Shown: positions 11,436-22,156 of the stretch, piece by piece
Numbering within the stretch: the stretch's first letter is position 1
How the letters are laid out: the number at the start of each line of letters is the position of its first letter
Origin: Nemertoderma westbladi
Lineage: Eukaryota; Xenacoelomorpha; Nemertodermatida; Nemertodermatidae
Length of the DNA stretch: 64,000 nt
Reading direction: 5' to 3'
Assembly: GCA_032718475.1 (NCBI GenBank)
Contig: JAUCBJ010002227.1
Span: 1 to 64,000, forward strand
Program-made: the position numbers and the translations under genes
The notes under the pieces: model-generated
What the model saw: only the letters and a program-made list of their open reading frames with translations
The model's database searches: none
What the model was told of the DNA's origin: nothing

Positions 11436-11689
11436 CTCGCCATGTATAGAATTTGCCCATTGGGCCACAAACGTAAGACAAGATTATCATCCATGACGTT
11501 ATGTATATTCGAAGTCTGAGAATTTGGAAAAAATATGTTTGGTTTCCAAATATTTTTAATCATCAAACTATTCATCGAAATCTTCTTGGTAAACTTCTCT
11601 GCTCTTTCCGTATATTTGTAAAGTAACCTCATAATGTTGAGTCGATGGTCCATCCAATACATACGGGATCTAAAATCGATGCGATAATT
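11436..11689 (-). CDS. Cys-loop anion-channel receptor, loop D/loop A exon
   Basis: This 254-nt exon begins after a TTTTTATAG acceptor and ends at a GTAAAT donor. It encodes NYRIDFRSRMYWMDHRL, matching the conserved D-Y-x-x-x-x-x-x-x-x-W-x-D-x-R-L strand, then NIWKPNIFFPNSQ (loop A; usually W-x-P-D), HNVMDDNLVLRLWPNGQ and ILYMA. Phase 0 at the start fits the previous exon, which ends EVDM. Two bases at its end are completed by the Cys-loop exon. Confidence 0.92.
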
Positions 11690-11786
11690 CTATAAAAAAT
11701 AAAAAATAGAAACATGATTATTATAATAATTCTTATTTGAATAAAATACCTTGAATCTTCGAGATAGATGATTTGAGTAAATAACT

Positions 11787-12584
11787 GGTGGTGCCTTAGT
11801 GCTGTCGGAATCACTGGATGGAGACCAAAGGCTTCTCTGCTCATTGGAACAGGCTCCTTCTAGTGTTGGTCTTTTTGTAAACTCCAAGAAGACCAACATT
11901 TTGACAGTGAACTTTGGCAGCCCTCAGGAAAAGTCTGATTGTATGAGCATAAGCTCCATGGATGGCTTGTTTGAGCATGTGGATAACTTCTTATACTTGG
12001 GATCGGATCATGGATACAGAAGTCAGGTGAAGACCTTTGGATACGTAAGGTGAATGAATGGGGAGCATTGCATAGTCTGCCCAGGCCATTTAGGATAGCA
12101 GTGTTACCATAACCAGTACTCATATATCGGAGTCCATGCGCTGGGTTATAGCTGCTGATGACACCAAATCTCTGGATGGCACTTATATAAGAATGCTACA
12201 CCAGGTTCATTCTGTCAAGTACAATGAACACATCTCCAATCAGACTCTATACAACATTGGAAGTGTTTCATTAAGTCTCCCATAGCTTGACACTTGAACA
12301 GAACCACCCACCCCTGCTTTGCAGGACATTGATTTTGCCGTGAGAAGCATCCAGTGCATAATCTTATGCTTTGGCGTCCTCATAGAGTAAATAAGCATGG
12401 TGGACAGCCCATGACTTTCTTGAGACGCATCTTAAAGGACACTGGCCTTGAAGATGCAGATGATCTACCAAATGTCATGGGTTATCGTGATAGTGAGTTG
12501 TGGCGGCGCAATTTTATCGACAAGCCACCACAGCATTCTTAATATATATGCATCTGCAATGCAGCATGCCGATAGTAGTAGTAG
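11787..12584 (+). pseudogene. 5'-truncated, diverged RTE-like LINE copy
   Basis: Begins inside the RT domain (VLSESLDGDQRLLCSLEQ) and runs to the end of the protein (FIDKPPQHS, stop near 12540). A short tail follows with the GCATCTGCAATGCAGCATG motif and a (TAG)n end. Many substitutions and indels make it one of the older copies. It lies antisense in the receptor intron between exons 12729 and 11689. Confidence 0.85.
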
Positions 12585-12728
12585 TCTTATTTGCATTTTT
12601 CTTTAATTATTAAATATAGAAAGACATTCAATTAATAGATAAATCATGACTGAAATATCTTATTTGCATTTGATATCCAATCTGATGCCCGTCTTACAGA
12701 ATCTACACTGATTGATAGGCAAACTTAC

Positions 12729-12799
12729 CATGTCAACTTCTGATACTGGTCCTAGAGAATCTACAGCAATTGATATACCGACTCTCACTGGAGAATCCT
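12729..12799 (-). CDS. Cys-loop anion-channel receptor, strand beta1-beta2 exon
   Basis: This 71-nt exon has acceptor AATTTTAG and donor GTAAGT. It encodes DSPVRVGISIAVDSLGPVSEVDM, the canonical P-V-x-V-x-x-x-I-x-V-x-S-x-G-P-V-S-E-V-D-M strand of GABA-A/glycine-like subunits. Its first two bases complete a codon begun by the exon at 46503, and it ends on a full Met codon. An alternative acceptor two bases later would break the phase. Confidence 0.92.
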
Positions 12800-13280
12800 C
12801 TAAAATTAAATGACAATTAGAGTTAATATACTTCTTAACTACATAACTTCATAACTACATATAAAATATGGATATATTTAAAATAAAATAATTACATTTA
12901 ATCAATTAGTCATACAAGATAAAGTCATTGCACTATTTTGTTTGTCTATACACCTATCACTTTTGTGCTTTAGCTTTGGTCATGGTTACACCTATATTTT
13001 GTGCTTTGGTCATGGTACAAATATATTACAATAATGGTATGCAGAGAATTCTGAACCTGGAAAATCCATCTCACCAACTGTGAAACTGTTTGTATTATGT
13101 CAATTTTCAAATCATTTTGTGGCATTACTAGACATGTTCGAAATACTAAAAGCCTGTGAGATTCCTGATGAGAAATTATTGTTATGATCAGATCAAATTA
13201 TTACGGTTCAACAATGTTCGATTACTGTTCAAAGGGAGATGAACTCAATTGAAAGGTTGTGACATGTTCTTCAGGTACTA

Positions 13281-13487
13281 CGAACTTAGTTCCAATCGCA
13301 CATTTTCAAAGGCGAACTTAGTTCCAATTGAAACTCATTTAGTTCCAAAATAAATTTTATAATGCAAACTTAGTTCCAATCGAGGCGAACTTAGTTCCAA
13401 TCCCAGAATATTAAGGTTCCAATGCATGCGAACTTAGTTCCAATGCATGCGAATTTAATTCCAATGGAAGCGAATTTAGTTCCAATG
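13281..13487. repeat. array of GAACTTAGTTCCAAT motifs
   Basis: About nine copies of a motif close to GCGAACTTAGTTCCAAT at irregular spacing of roughly 15-50 bp. The core GAACT-T-AGTTC is a palindrome. Several copies are joined by GCATGC. Confidence 0.85.
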
Positions 13488-14109
13488 TTTCATTCGTGAG
13501 GCGAAGCCTTCATGTATCGCCATGATTTGGGATGGGGAGGTACAATTATTTTATAATTGTAAAACCCTTCTGTCATTTTGTAAAAACGAATTATTATTAA
13601 TGAATTAAAAAAATAATTACACATTTTGAAATATATATTAATGACGAGTATACTGATACTGACTGACTGAGTCTGTAGTAGTAGTATATACTCAAGTCAT
13701 GCACATTATGCCATTTTCACACCAAAATACAATAGCAGTTGTTTGGGTTAGGTGGATGGGCGTAGTTTGGGTTAAGAGCTTGGGCATTGTTTTTTACAAT
13801 TAATATAATTTTAAATTATCAAATGTAATTGAATTGTTTGGGTTAAGAGGTTGGGCGTTGTTTGTGATAAGATTGTTTTGGTTAGGAGGTTAGGCGTTTT
13901 GGGTTAGTTATTTACAATTATTATTTACCCATCCACCTAATAGTGGTATTAAACAGATTCTTCGCCAACTACGTGGCTACATGACATTTAGATTTTGAAG
14001 TCCCAAATTGAGAAGGAATGGACAATAAAACAAAGAGATGTGTGACCAGTAACTAACCACCAGTGTGAAGATGGAATAGTTTCTACCTGAGATGGTTGAG
14101 TTGGTGCAA
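13488..14109. other. AT-rich stretch with GGGTTA-rich repeats
   Basis: At 13735-13905 a loose repeat of about 26 bp, around TTTGGGTTAAGAGGTTGGGCGTT, occurs several times, separated by AT-rich DNA. No gene is seen. Confidence 0.5.
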
Positions 14110-14189
14110 AGGTGTACTAAATAACAGGTCATGCAGCGAGCTAAATGCTGAAATTAGCGGAGGCCGATAGCTTTATAGTAGATCCACAC
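14110..14189 (+). repeat. 80-bp dispersed repeat, copy 1 (inverted mate at 19279-19359)
   Basis: Contains the identical block GTGTACTAAATAACAGGTCA and continues with GAAATTAGCGGAGGCCGAT. Its mate at 19279-19359 is in inverted orientation. Differences downstream of the identical block look codon-like when read as HAAS...LKL.EAD.FI. Confidence 0.7.
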
Positions 14190-14490
14190 AGTTACATAGT
14201 ATTTTACAAGTGGTTTTTATGAGTATTCATTTAATTATTGCATTTATAACCCCATATGTGTTACAAATTAATTGAGCGTTTGATTTATTAAGTTTGCGAA
14301 CCTATTTAGAATTTTCAAAAATATTATTAAACAGGGATAAACACTATAATATAAAATTTACGTATAATTATAGCAAAATATTATAGCACGAGCAGACCAT
14401 TATTTAGCCCAATGTTAATTAAATTTAGCACGTTTCTTGGCGCTGCGATTTTCTTCATGGGATTTGCTTATAGAGGACCTTTTTACCTTT

Positions 14491-16993
14491 TTACAAAGGT
14501 TGCTGAATAAAACGTTGGATAGTTTGCGCAGTAAGGAATCGAAAAATATCCCATCCGTAAAATAAACCTGCGCAATATAGGCAAGAATAGTCATTGAAAC
14601 TTTTCTGACAGAATCGCTCAGTAGCTACCTGCCGGAAGCAGTTATATCCCATGCAACAGAAAGAAACCAATTCGTCGGAAGGATAGACCAAGCCACCGCG
14701 GTTCAATTCTGTAATGAATTTGTACTTGTTACTCTCAGCATCTGGGATATCTTTTATATCAATCGAGAGTTTTCTGAAGGTCTTTGCAATATATCCAGCA
14801 ATATAAACTACACCCAAAGTTTCATTGCAGTCATCACTACCAATCTCGATATCAAGATTTTCAACTAGAGATCAGTCAGAAGGCGACAACATCGCCTTCT
14901 GATCACAATTGTGACCGGTAGGGCCAAGGCAAGATCAAGATCGAGATCAAGGCGAAGAAACAAACTAGCGGCGTCAATCCGATGTGTTTCTATAATCTGT
15001 TGGGCCGATATATAATAGTCCCCCCCATGTGATTGGTGAAGATGCCCGAAATAACCTTCCAAGTCATCAGTCTGGAACTCCCCCAAACAAATATAATGGT
15101 GTCTCAATGGCAGGAGTGTCATAAGTAAGAACTTACAGAGGTCAATTAGACCCAAACAAGTCTGTGAGAGGCCCACACTAGTTTGGTTTGTTTATGAATA
15201 ACGACGCCCCTTTATTTCTGTAACTGGTCCCATATATTTAAATAAATAAGCCATCTTTCGCAGATAATCCAGGCTGGGGTGGGTTATGTAGTCAATTACA
15301 GCCCTATCAGGGCCGTTAAATCGGCTTTGTTCGAATGTTGTCTTTACATTGACGATTTTCCACCACTTCAATATTATACGAAGGAAAATAATTGTATCAT
15401 CCTTTGAATGGGAAACAATACTCGATAAAACTAAAGCTGCTATGGTCTTTTCATTAAAAAGCTGTAGACACAACTTGACATTTTGACGCTGTATTGTACT
15501 GGGGTAAACTGCTGCATACGTGAGAGAAGATAATTTGAATATAACAGCAGTTTTCTCACAATTGAACAGTTCAATAATATCCGACCAGCAAGCGGTTTTC
15601 AAACAATTAGGATTTCCTTCGGGGTCATAATACGTTAACTGTTTGGTTTGATCGTTAATCCAATTGTTGCGAATAAGTTTTAAAGAGGTGAACAGTGTCC
15701 TTCAAGTTAAACAGAGGTGGTTGAGTATCACCTGTTGAAAAAGATTCATCGTTGTTAGCTTTGAAGTAATTGCCAAATTTTATATTAACCATGGTATTGT
15801 CAATGAAAGTAGCAATAACTTTACCCCCTTGATCAATAATTGAATTCATAACTTCATTGGCTAGCTTTAGTTGAAAATTGGTATCAAGTGCAAGAATAGG
15901 AGCTAGTCTGACAACATGCTTCACCTTTGTTAATAAACATTTCATCATTATACAAAGGACAGTTTTAGCCATCTTATTGGTATTATCCTCAACGCGACCA
16001 TGAACTGTTCCACCGTGATAGGATAGACGTTGGTTAACATAAACTTCATCAATAAGGAGGATACAATAGCGCGATCTTAGAAGCAATCTCTTGATAAGAG
16101 ATGAAATAAAGTTGCTACTAGTGGTATTGCTAACACTAGAAGTCAAGGCCTGCAGAGTGCGGATACTTGGAAGCTTCAATAGAGAACGCATATCTTTGTA
16201 TAACTGGCGCGAAAGGGAGTACATGTGGAATGCAGCAATTAAATCATCTTTAGTATATATGACCATATTAATTGGGGTGTTCAGCAACTCCAACTGTCGA
16301 TACAGGAATTTGAACTTGACAGAATTGGCAATATATTGGTCACAAAAACGAATAATTTCATCAACTTCGCTCCATTTCGATATATCTTTAAGGAATGGAT
16401 GTCGAATTTCCTCCAGTTCTTGAAAGCATTTCAATGAATAACAATGCGATTTACTGATGATGATGGTCCACAAAGAATATGGTTTAAATGGCGATCTTTC
16501 AGCGGCAAACAAGGTAAATTCTCCACTGCGTTCTATGATATCTGCTTGTTGGCTATAACGAGATCTAAATTCAGACGCAAAAATGGAGAATTCAATCACA
16601 TGGCGTAACTGGAACTCGACCATTTCATCAATAGCAGGGTTTCTCTGTTCTAATAGAGACTTCTTCATTGTCCTTGGATCGGGCGAGTGGTGGTGTTGGT
16701 ATGAGACTTGGTAGCACATTCAAAAAAATCCTCGGTGGTTCTGCAGGTACAAAGGTACCGCCTTTTACCTTCTTCATTTGACATCCACTCAGCCAGTGCA
16801 AACTTCATATACCCATATTATTTGTAACTTCACTTAAATTTATTATGTTGGGAAGTCGTTGTAGCCACATCTGACAATCCGAAACTTCAGAAGGAAAGCG
16901 GTACACGGATATTTTAGGGTTCACATCGCTAACAGGATTCTCAGTTGATTGATGACCAGTTCGACATCCACCAACGCTACATTTCCTCCCCAT
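14491..16993 (-). pseudogene. P-element-like transposase with THAP domain, nearly complete but broken
   Basis: The start is the ATG at 16993, reading MGRKCSVGGC, the first two ligands of a THAP C2CH zinc finger. The finger continues (ISVYRFP, MWLQRLPN), then an in-frame TGA at 16807-16805 stands where the third ligand Cys belongs, followed by SLHW, with the His ligand in frame. A frameshift near 16690 leads into the transposase (16719-15655), with catalytic Asp candidates in LIDEVY and ATFIDN. A one-base shift near 15690 rejoins IRNNWIND and runs to RQNVKLCLQLFNEKT and WWKIVNVK. A TAA at 15194-15192 is in frame. TDDLEGYFGHL and GGDYYIS follow, then a frameshift near 14865, then YIAGYIAKTF and LNRGGLVYPSDELV. 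Domain order and length match P/THAP9 transposases. Confidence 0.9.
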
Positions 16994-16999
16994 TCTAAC

Positions 17000-17385
17000 G
17001 GTATCATTTCATAAATAATTAATCAGCATCAATAATCAAGGAAAGATTAAATATATTTTGCGCAGTTTGCAGCCTAGTCCTGTAGTCAGATAGGTGGAAT
17101 ACCTGAATACTTCTCCAATGCGCACCGTACAAGTTATAAATTCGCGCCGCACCAACCGAAAATTCGCATTGGGGGCATTGTAGGGGACCCCTCCCTCAAA
17201 ACTACCGGTAAATAAAATATTTTCAAAAATTATTGCCGAGGTGCTTGGCTGGGCAGCTAGGGCTGTGCGCCACCTTTCCGACTTACAAAAATTCGAGCCG
17301 TAGATAGCCGGCACTGCCAGACTGCGCCCTGCACACCAGCATTATCAAATTAAAATTCATGTTGGGGAATGTGGCGAGTAAATAT
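17000..17385. other. short unassigned stretch
   Basis: Follows the P-like transposase start. No terminal inverted repeat of the P-like element could be recognised by eye here, and no gene was found. Confidence 0.3.
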
Positions 17386-17481
17386 TAAACGATAAAACAA
17401 AGGAAGGACTGTCAGCCACAGGTATGAAAAAATAGTAGGTAATTAGGCCTAGCAGACGTTTCGTAAGCCAATGGCTATCTT
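17386..17481 (+). repeat. 96-bp terminal inverted repeat, left arm
   Basis: Exact inverted copy of 18709-18804. Internal palindromes include TAATTAGGCCTA and GCCAATGGC. Confidence 0.95.
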
Positions 17482-17509
17482 TATCAATGCTTAATTTATT
17501 GTATGCTAC

Positions 17510-18350
17510 AGCGCACATACAACAACTACAACTCACATATATACAGAATAATAATAAAGTATAAACCCTAAACAGTAGGCCTACACATATACAAAGCACA
17601 TACAGTATAATATAAACGCATACACCGTACACAACAACTACAACGCATATATACAGTATAATAATAAGGTATAAACACTAAACATTACACATATACAAAG
17701 CACATACAGTATAATATAAACGCATACACCGTACACAACAACTACAACGCACATATACAGTAAAATAATAAAGTATAGAGATTTATACAGAACACATATA
17801 CAAAGCATATACAGTATAATATAAATGAATACACAGTACACAACAACTGCAACGCATATATACAGTATAATAATAAAGTATATACACTAAACAGTACACG
17901 ACAACTACAACGCACATATACAGTAAAATAATAAAGTATAAACACTAAACAGTAGACATATACGTATACGACGCTCATACAGTATAATATAAACAAAACA
18001 CAACAACTACAACGCACATATACAGTAAAATAATAAAGAATAAACACTAAACAGTACACATATACGTATACGACGCTCATACAGTATAATATAAACAAAA
18101 CACAACAACTACAACGCACATATACAGTAAAATAATAAAGAATAAACACTAAACAGTACACATATACAACGCACATATACAGTAAAATAATAAAGAATAA
18201 ACACTAAACAGTACACATATACGTATACAACGCACATACAGTATAATATAAACAGTACACAACAACTACAACGCACATATACAGTAAAGTAATAAAGAAT
18301 AAACACTAAACAGTACACATATACAACGCACATACAGTATAATAAAGATG
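17510..18350. repeat. AT-rich minisatellite, unit about 103 bp
   Basis: Units marked by CAACAACTACAACGCA recur near 17520, 17635, 17738, 17840, 17899, 18002, 18107 and 18252, mostly 102-105 bp apart with some shortened units. Each contains CATATACAGTA, AATAATAAAG, TAAACACTAAACAGTA and GTATAATATAAAC. Long low-complexity frames on the minus strand are by-products of the repeat. Confidence 0.9.
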
Positions 18351-18367
18351 AATAAACAGAGGCACAG

Positions 18368-18708
18368 TTAGGTAACCGATAGCGCGTTTACGATCGCTGG
18401 AAGCCAGCAACCGGATAACATGGTACCTGAGTTCCTATTGATTGAGTCATCGTTCGGGGACGAGATGATGGTCTCTCTTCGTCCATATGTTCTAATGAAC
18501 GCAGACTCAACCAATAGTCGTGCTCTGGTATTGGTAACGTGGGCCAAGGTCTTGACATCACCAAAACCAGGGTTGCAGTTACCATGGGAACCGAAAGCTG
18601 AGTTCTGGGAACTGCGCTGCCATCCTTTGCGGTGTTGTTCTACTCTGTCACTTAGCTCTTGATCGGTCTCTCCCACATACCTACCCCCACAGGAGCACAC
18701 AATGGAAT
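18368..18708 (-). pseudogene. Penelope-like GIY-YIG endonuclease C-terminal fragment
   Basis: Reads SIVCSCGGRYVGETDQELSD, then RVEQHRKGWQ. This matches the Y-(I/V)-G-E-T...L..R..EH core of the GIY-YIG nuclease fused to the reverse transcriptase in Penelope-like retroelements. The reverse transcriptase and the upstream GIY half are missing, because the reading frame runs straight into the inverted repeat at 18709. The remaining 110 codons are open to a stop at 18368. Confidence 0.8.
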
Positions 18709-18804
18709 AAGATAGCCATTGGCTTACGAAACGTCTGCTAGGCCTAATTACCTACTATTTTTTCATACCTGTGGCTGACAGTCCTTCCTTTGTTTTATCG
18801 TTTA
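18709..18804 (-). repeat. 96-bp terminal inverted repeat, right arm
   Basis: Exact inverted copy of 17386-17481. It abuts the truncated endonuclease frame. Confidence 0.95.
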
Positions 18805-19278
18805 GCAAATTAATTATCAAATTTACTCCATAGATCTACATTGTACGGCTTAACTCAAATTTTAACTATCTGACTACAGGACTAGGGTTTACAGTAGGTA
18901 CAACAGCACTGCATCAGCGTGGGCTTACCTAATTAACATTAATTAAAAATTAAAACAGAACATAGTTTAGTTATTCTGTTTGCCATTTAGCAGTTTTCAG
19001 GTTTTGGCTATATTCACAAGCCAGATAGCTGAGAATGCTGCATTCACTGATATAAAAATATTAGGTAAGGTAGAAACTGAGAAAGACTGAAAGGTACTGG
19101 TAGACAGGTAGGCCTTATATTTATTACACAACCCGACATCCGGGCTGCCGGTGCCGAGTACTGGCATAGGATTATACAGTTATATTACAGTACCGGTACT
19201 TCAGTATTATACAATCAGACAATGCCGATACCACGGTACCTCATACTGGTGTGGCACTGCTGTCAGCTGTATGCCTGA

Positions 19279-19359
19279 CGTTCTGTTCTGCTATGAAACC
19301 ATCAGCCTCCACTAATTTCAGGATTCTGCTCGCTGCATGACCTGTTATTTAGTACACCT
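19279..19359 (-). repeat. 80-bp dispersed repeat, copy 2
   Basis: Inverted mate of 14110-14189, sharing an identical block of about 33 bases and a more diverged flank of about 45 bases. Confidence 0.7.
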
Positions 19360-19457
19360 TGGTTGGTGCCAAGAACCCAGTAAAACCAAGTTTGACATTC
19401 TTCTACTCTCAGGTGGACAATTTCACTCGAACGAACAATGCTGACCATATAAGTGTG

Positions 19458-19480
19458 CCCCCCCCCCCCCCCCCCCCCCC
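19458..19480. repeat. poly-C tract (23 C)
   Basis: Uninterrupted C run between GTG and AAATTATG. Confidence 0.95.
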
Positions 19481-20015
19481 AAATTATGTCAGGTTAATTA
19501 ATGGGCCTCCAGCAGCAGTCTGATGCTGTTACTACAATAGTGCGTTACCTGAAACTAACAGCAGCGGGATTTGATTGCACTGCCATTCAATATGGATATC
19601 TTACCAGGTCTGATGCGCTCATTGCGGACCTCACTAGTTTGTTCCCCAACCAGGACACCCTAGTGCTGTTAAGATTGTCTATGGCGGAGGAGGGCCAAGG
19701 TCGTCAGCATTATGGGGAAGGAGAACCTTGCCTCACAAGGATACCACTCTTCTTAGGCTGTATGGCCTTGCCAATTTTTTTTTAGTGTTACAAAATAAAT
19801 TGAACTGTAGTATTTTACTATATAGAATAAACTCACAAGGTTTATAAATATATTAATAACTCACGAAATTTTCACTAATTAAAATAAGATTTGGCACAAT
19901 AATAAATCAAATAAATCAAAAATATAATATTAATATATCAAATATTAATCAAATATAAATCAAATAATTAAAAAATAATGAAAGCACAACACACTACATA
20001 GTAGTGCATACATAG
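19481..20015. other. unassigned stretch
   Basis: A plus-strand frame at 19501-19785 (94 codons, MGLQQQSDAV...) resembles no family I recognise. The rest is AT-rich, ending in AATATAAATCAAAT-type low-complexity DNA. Confidence 0.3.
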
Positions 20016-22156
20016 CAGCGAACTGGAAAGCTATGGACTCATAGTGGACCCAGTGGTCACAAGTCCCAGATAGACCATATTCTGTTTCGTAGGAAATACA
20101 GGAGCTCTATACAAGACTGTAATGCATTTACACTTCGACCCTTCCCCAGTGATCACCGCCTTATTGTGGCCAAGGTAAGACTTAGTCTGCGTGCTAGCAG
20201 AACAACGAAATCTGCCTTGCCGCGGCATGACTGGTCCTCTCTGTTGCAACAGCCAAGTGTGAGATCCAGCTTCACACTACAGCTGAGCAACAGGTATGAG
20301 GCTCTTGCCTCTGAGGCGGCAGATCACTGTGAGGGCTATACTGCCTTTACAGAAGCAGTTAAGTTAGCGGCTGCAGAAACAGTTCCTGTATACCCTCGAA
20401 ACAGGAAAAGGGCCCCCTGGACTGACAACAAAATTCAGAAGTGCCGAAATGACCTTCATAAGGCGCAGAAAGAGTCCAGACTCAAACAGACTACAGCGGC
20501 CAAGAATGCAGTTAAGGCTGCATCTAGGTCCCTGAACAGGCAGTACTCTGCTAATCTACAGGAGCTAATAAACCAACAGGTTGATGCCATCAATGATGCT
20601 GACGACAGCAGGCAATCATCCCAGGCATGGAAATCGATCAATCTGCTTACTGGGCGGAAAAGCCAACCAACCACCAAGGTTAAGGCTGAATCACCAGCCG
20701 ATCGCCTCAATGGTTGGAAAGCCCACTTTGAAAAGCTCCTCAATAATGACAGGGTATTGCCTGATAACTTTATAGAAGTAAAAGTGTCTGAGTCTGTACT
20801 CCCAGATATTCCCATTGGCGATATCTCTTTTGCAGAAGTGAAGGCTGCTGCAAAGAGCATTAAGACCAATCGTGCCAGTGGAGTAGATGGTGTTCCCCCT
20901 GAGGTCTTTAAAATACCTGAGTGTTTAAAGCTCATCTATCCCATCATAGTAGACATGTACCGAACAACAAGAGTCCCACAAGAAATGAAAACAAATAAGT
21001 TGGTGCCAGTTCCCAAGAAGGGCAACCTAACACTCTATGGTTCTTTTCGGGAATCTCATTGATCTCGATTGCTGCAAAGCTATACAATAGGATTCTATTA
21101 AATCGCATCAGGGATCCCATTGAGAGACTGCTCCGTGGAAATCAGAATGGGTTCCGTAAAGGTCGTGGGACCATGGAGCCCATTTTGTCACATTCTTGTT
21201 CATTATTGTGGTTGACTATGTTCTACGCATGTCCTTAGATCATTATAATGATGATGGGGTGATGATAACTCCACCTACTGGCTCCAGAAGTCGAGGAAAT
21301 CCTGCCAAGTACCTAACTGATCTAGACTTTGCTGATGACTTAGGAGTACTCTCAGAATCATTAGAGGGAGCCCAACGGCTCCTCAGCTCATTAGAACATG
21401 CAGCTCCTAGTGTTGGTCTTTTTATTAACTCCAGAAAGACCAAAATTCTGACAGTTAACTTTGAAGGTCCTCAGCAAGTCTCTGATCGGATGAGCATAAG
21501 CTCAAAGGATGGTATGCTTGAGCATGTGGACGACTTCTGTTACCTGGGATCATGGATCCGGAAGTCAGGTGAGGACCTTCGAATACGTAAGGGAAAGGCA
21601 TGGGCAGCCTTGAATAGGCTTTCCAGGATTTGGAAGTCACCGAGAATTAATCGGAAACTTAAGGTCCGATTATTTAGAGCAGCAGTAGTTCCAGTACTCC
21701 TCTACGGGAGTCCATGCTGGGCTCTAACTGCTGAGGACACCAAATCTCTGGATGGCACATTCACAAGAATGCTACGCCGGGTTCATTGTGTCAAGTACAA
21801 TGCACACATCTCCAACCAGACACTATATAACATTGGAGGTGTCTCATTGGTTCCCCCAAGCTTGACACTAGAACAAAATCGCCTCCGCTTTGCAGGACAT
21901 TGCTTTCGCCGTGAGGACCAGCCAGTGCATAATCTTGTACTTTGGCAGCCTCATGGAGTGAATAAGCATGGTGGACAGCCCATGACGTTCTTGAGACGCA
22001 TCTTAAAGGACACTGGCCTTAAAGATGCGGATGATCTAGCAAATGTCATGGGTGATAGGGAGTTGTGGCGGTGCAATTTTGTTGACAAGCCGGCACAGCA
22101 TTCTTAAAAATGCAGCTGCAATGCAGCATGTCGATCCTAGTAGTAGTAGTAGTAGT
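20016..22156 (+). pseudogene. RTE-like LINE copy, 5'-truncated with RT-core deletion
   Basis: Starts inside the endonuclease domain (homology begins AGCGAACTGG) and includes the linker (EALASEAADHCEGY...). The N-terminal RT region follows, with a one-base deletion near 21048 (one G lost after TTTTC). A deletion of about 300 bp at 21188 removes the segment holding FVDFFKAFD. Then come FADDLGVLSE, RLRFAGHCFRR and the final KPAQHS. The tail has TGCAGCTGCAATGCAGCATG and a (TAG)n end. It is very close in sequence to the copies at 47-55 kb, so it is young but dead. Confidence 0.92.

Larger units (their letters stand above)
17386..18804 (-). mobile_element. Penelope-like element fragment bounded by inverted 96-bp repeats
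   Basis: The 96 bases at 17386-17481 are the exact reverse complement of 18709-18804. Between them lie the end of a Penelope-like GIY-YIG endonuclease (minus, 18708-18368) and a 103-bp minisatellite. Penelope-like elements often carry an inverted, truncated copy of their terminal repeat at the 5' end. Read on the element strand, the repeat contains TTGATAA, a hairpin, then GAAACGTC, a hammerhead-like arrangement. Confidence 0.8.

Noticed and set aside
13735-13905. Interstitial telomeric repeat (GGGTTA words)
   Set aside because: The repeat unit is about 26 bp and degenerate, not a TTAGGG array.
17638-18333. Cys/Tyr/Val-rich minus-strand frames
   Set aside because: Translation of the 103-bp AT-rich minisatellite.
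20456-20935. Antisense frames of 130-160 codons within the LINE copies (also 48517-48930 and 53265-53735)
   Set aside because: They recur identically in each LINE copy, opposite the RT frame, and have no family signature.
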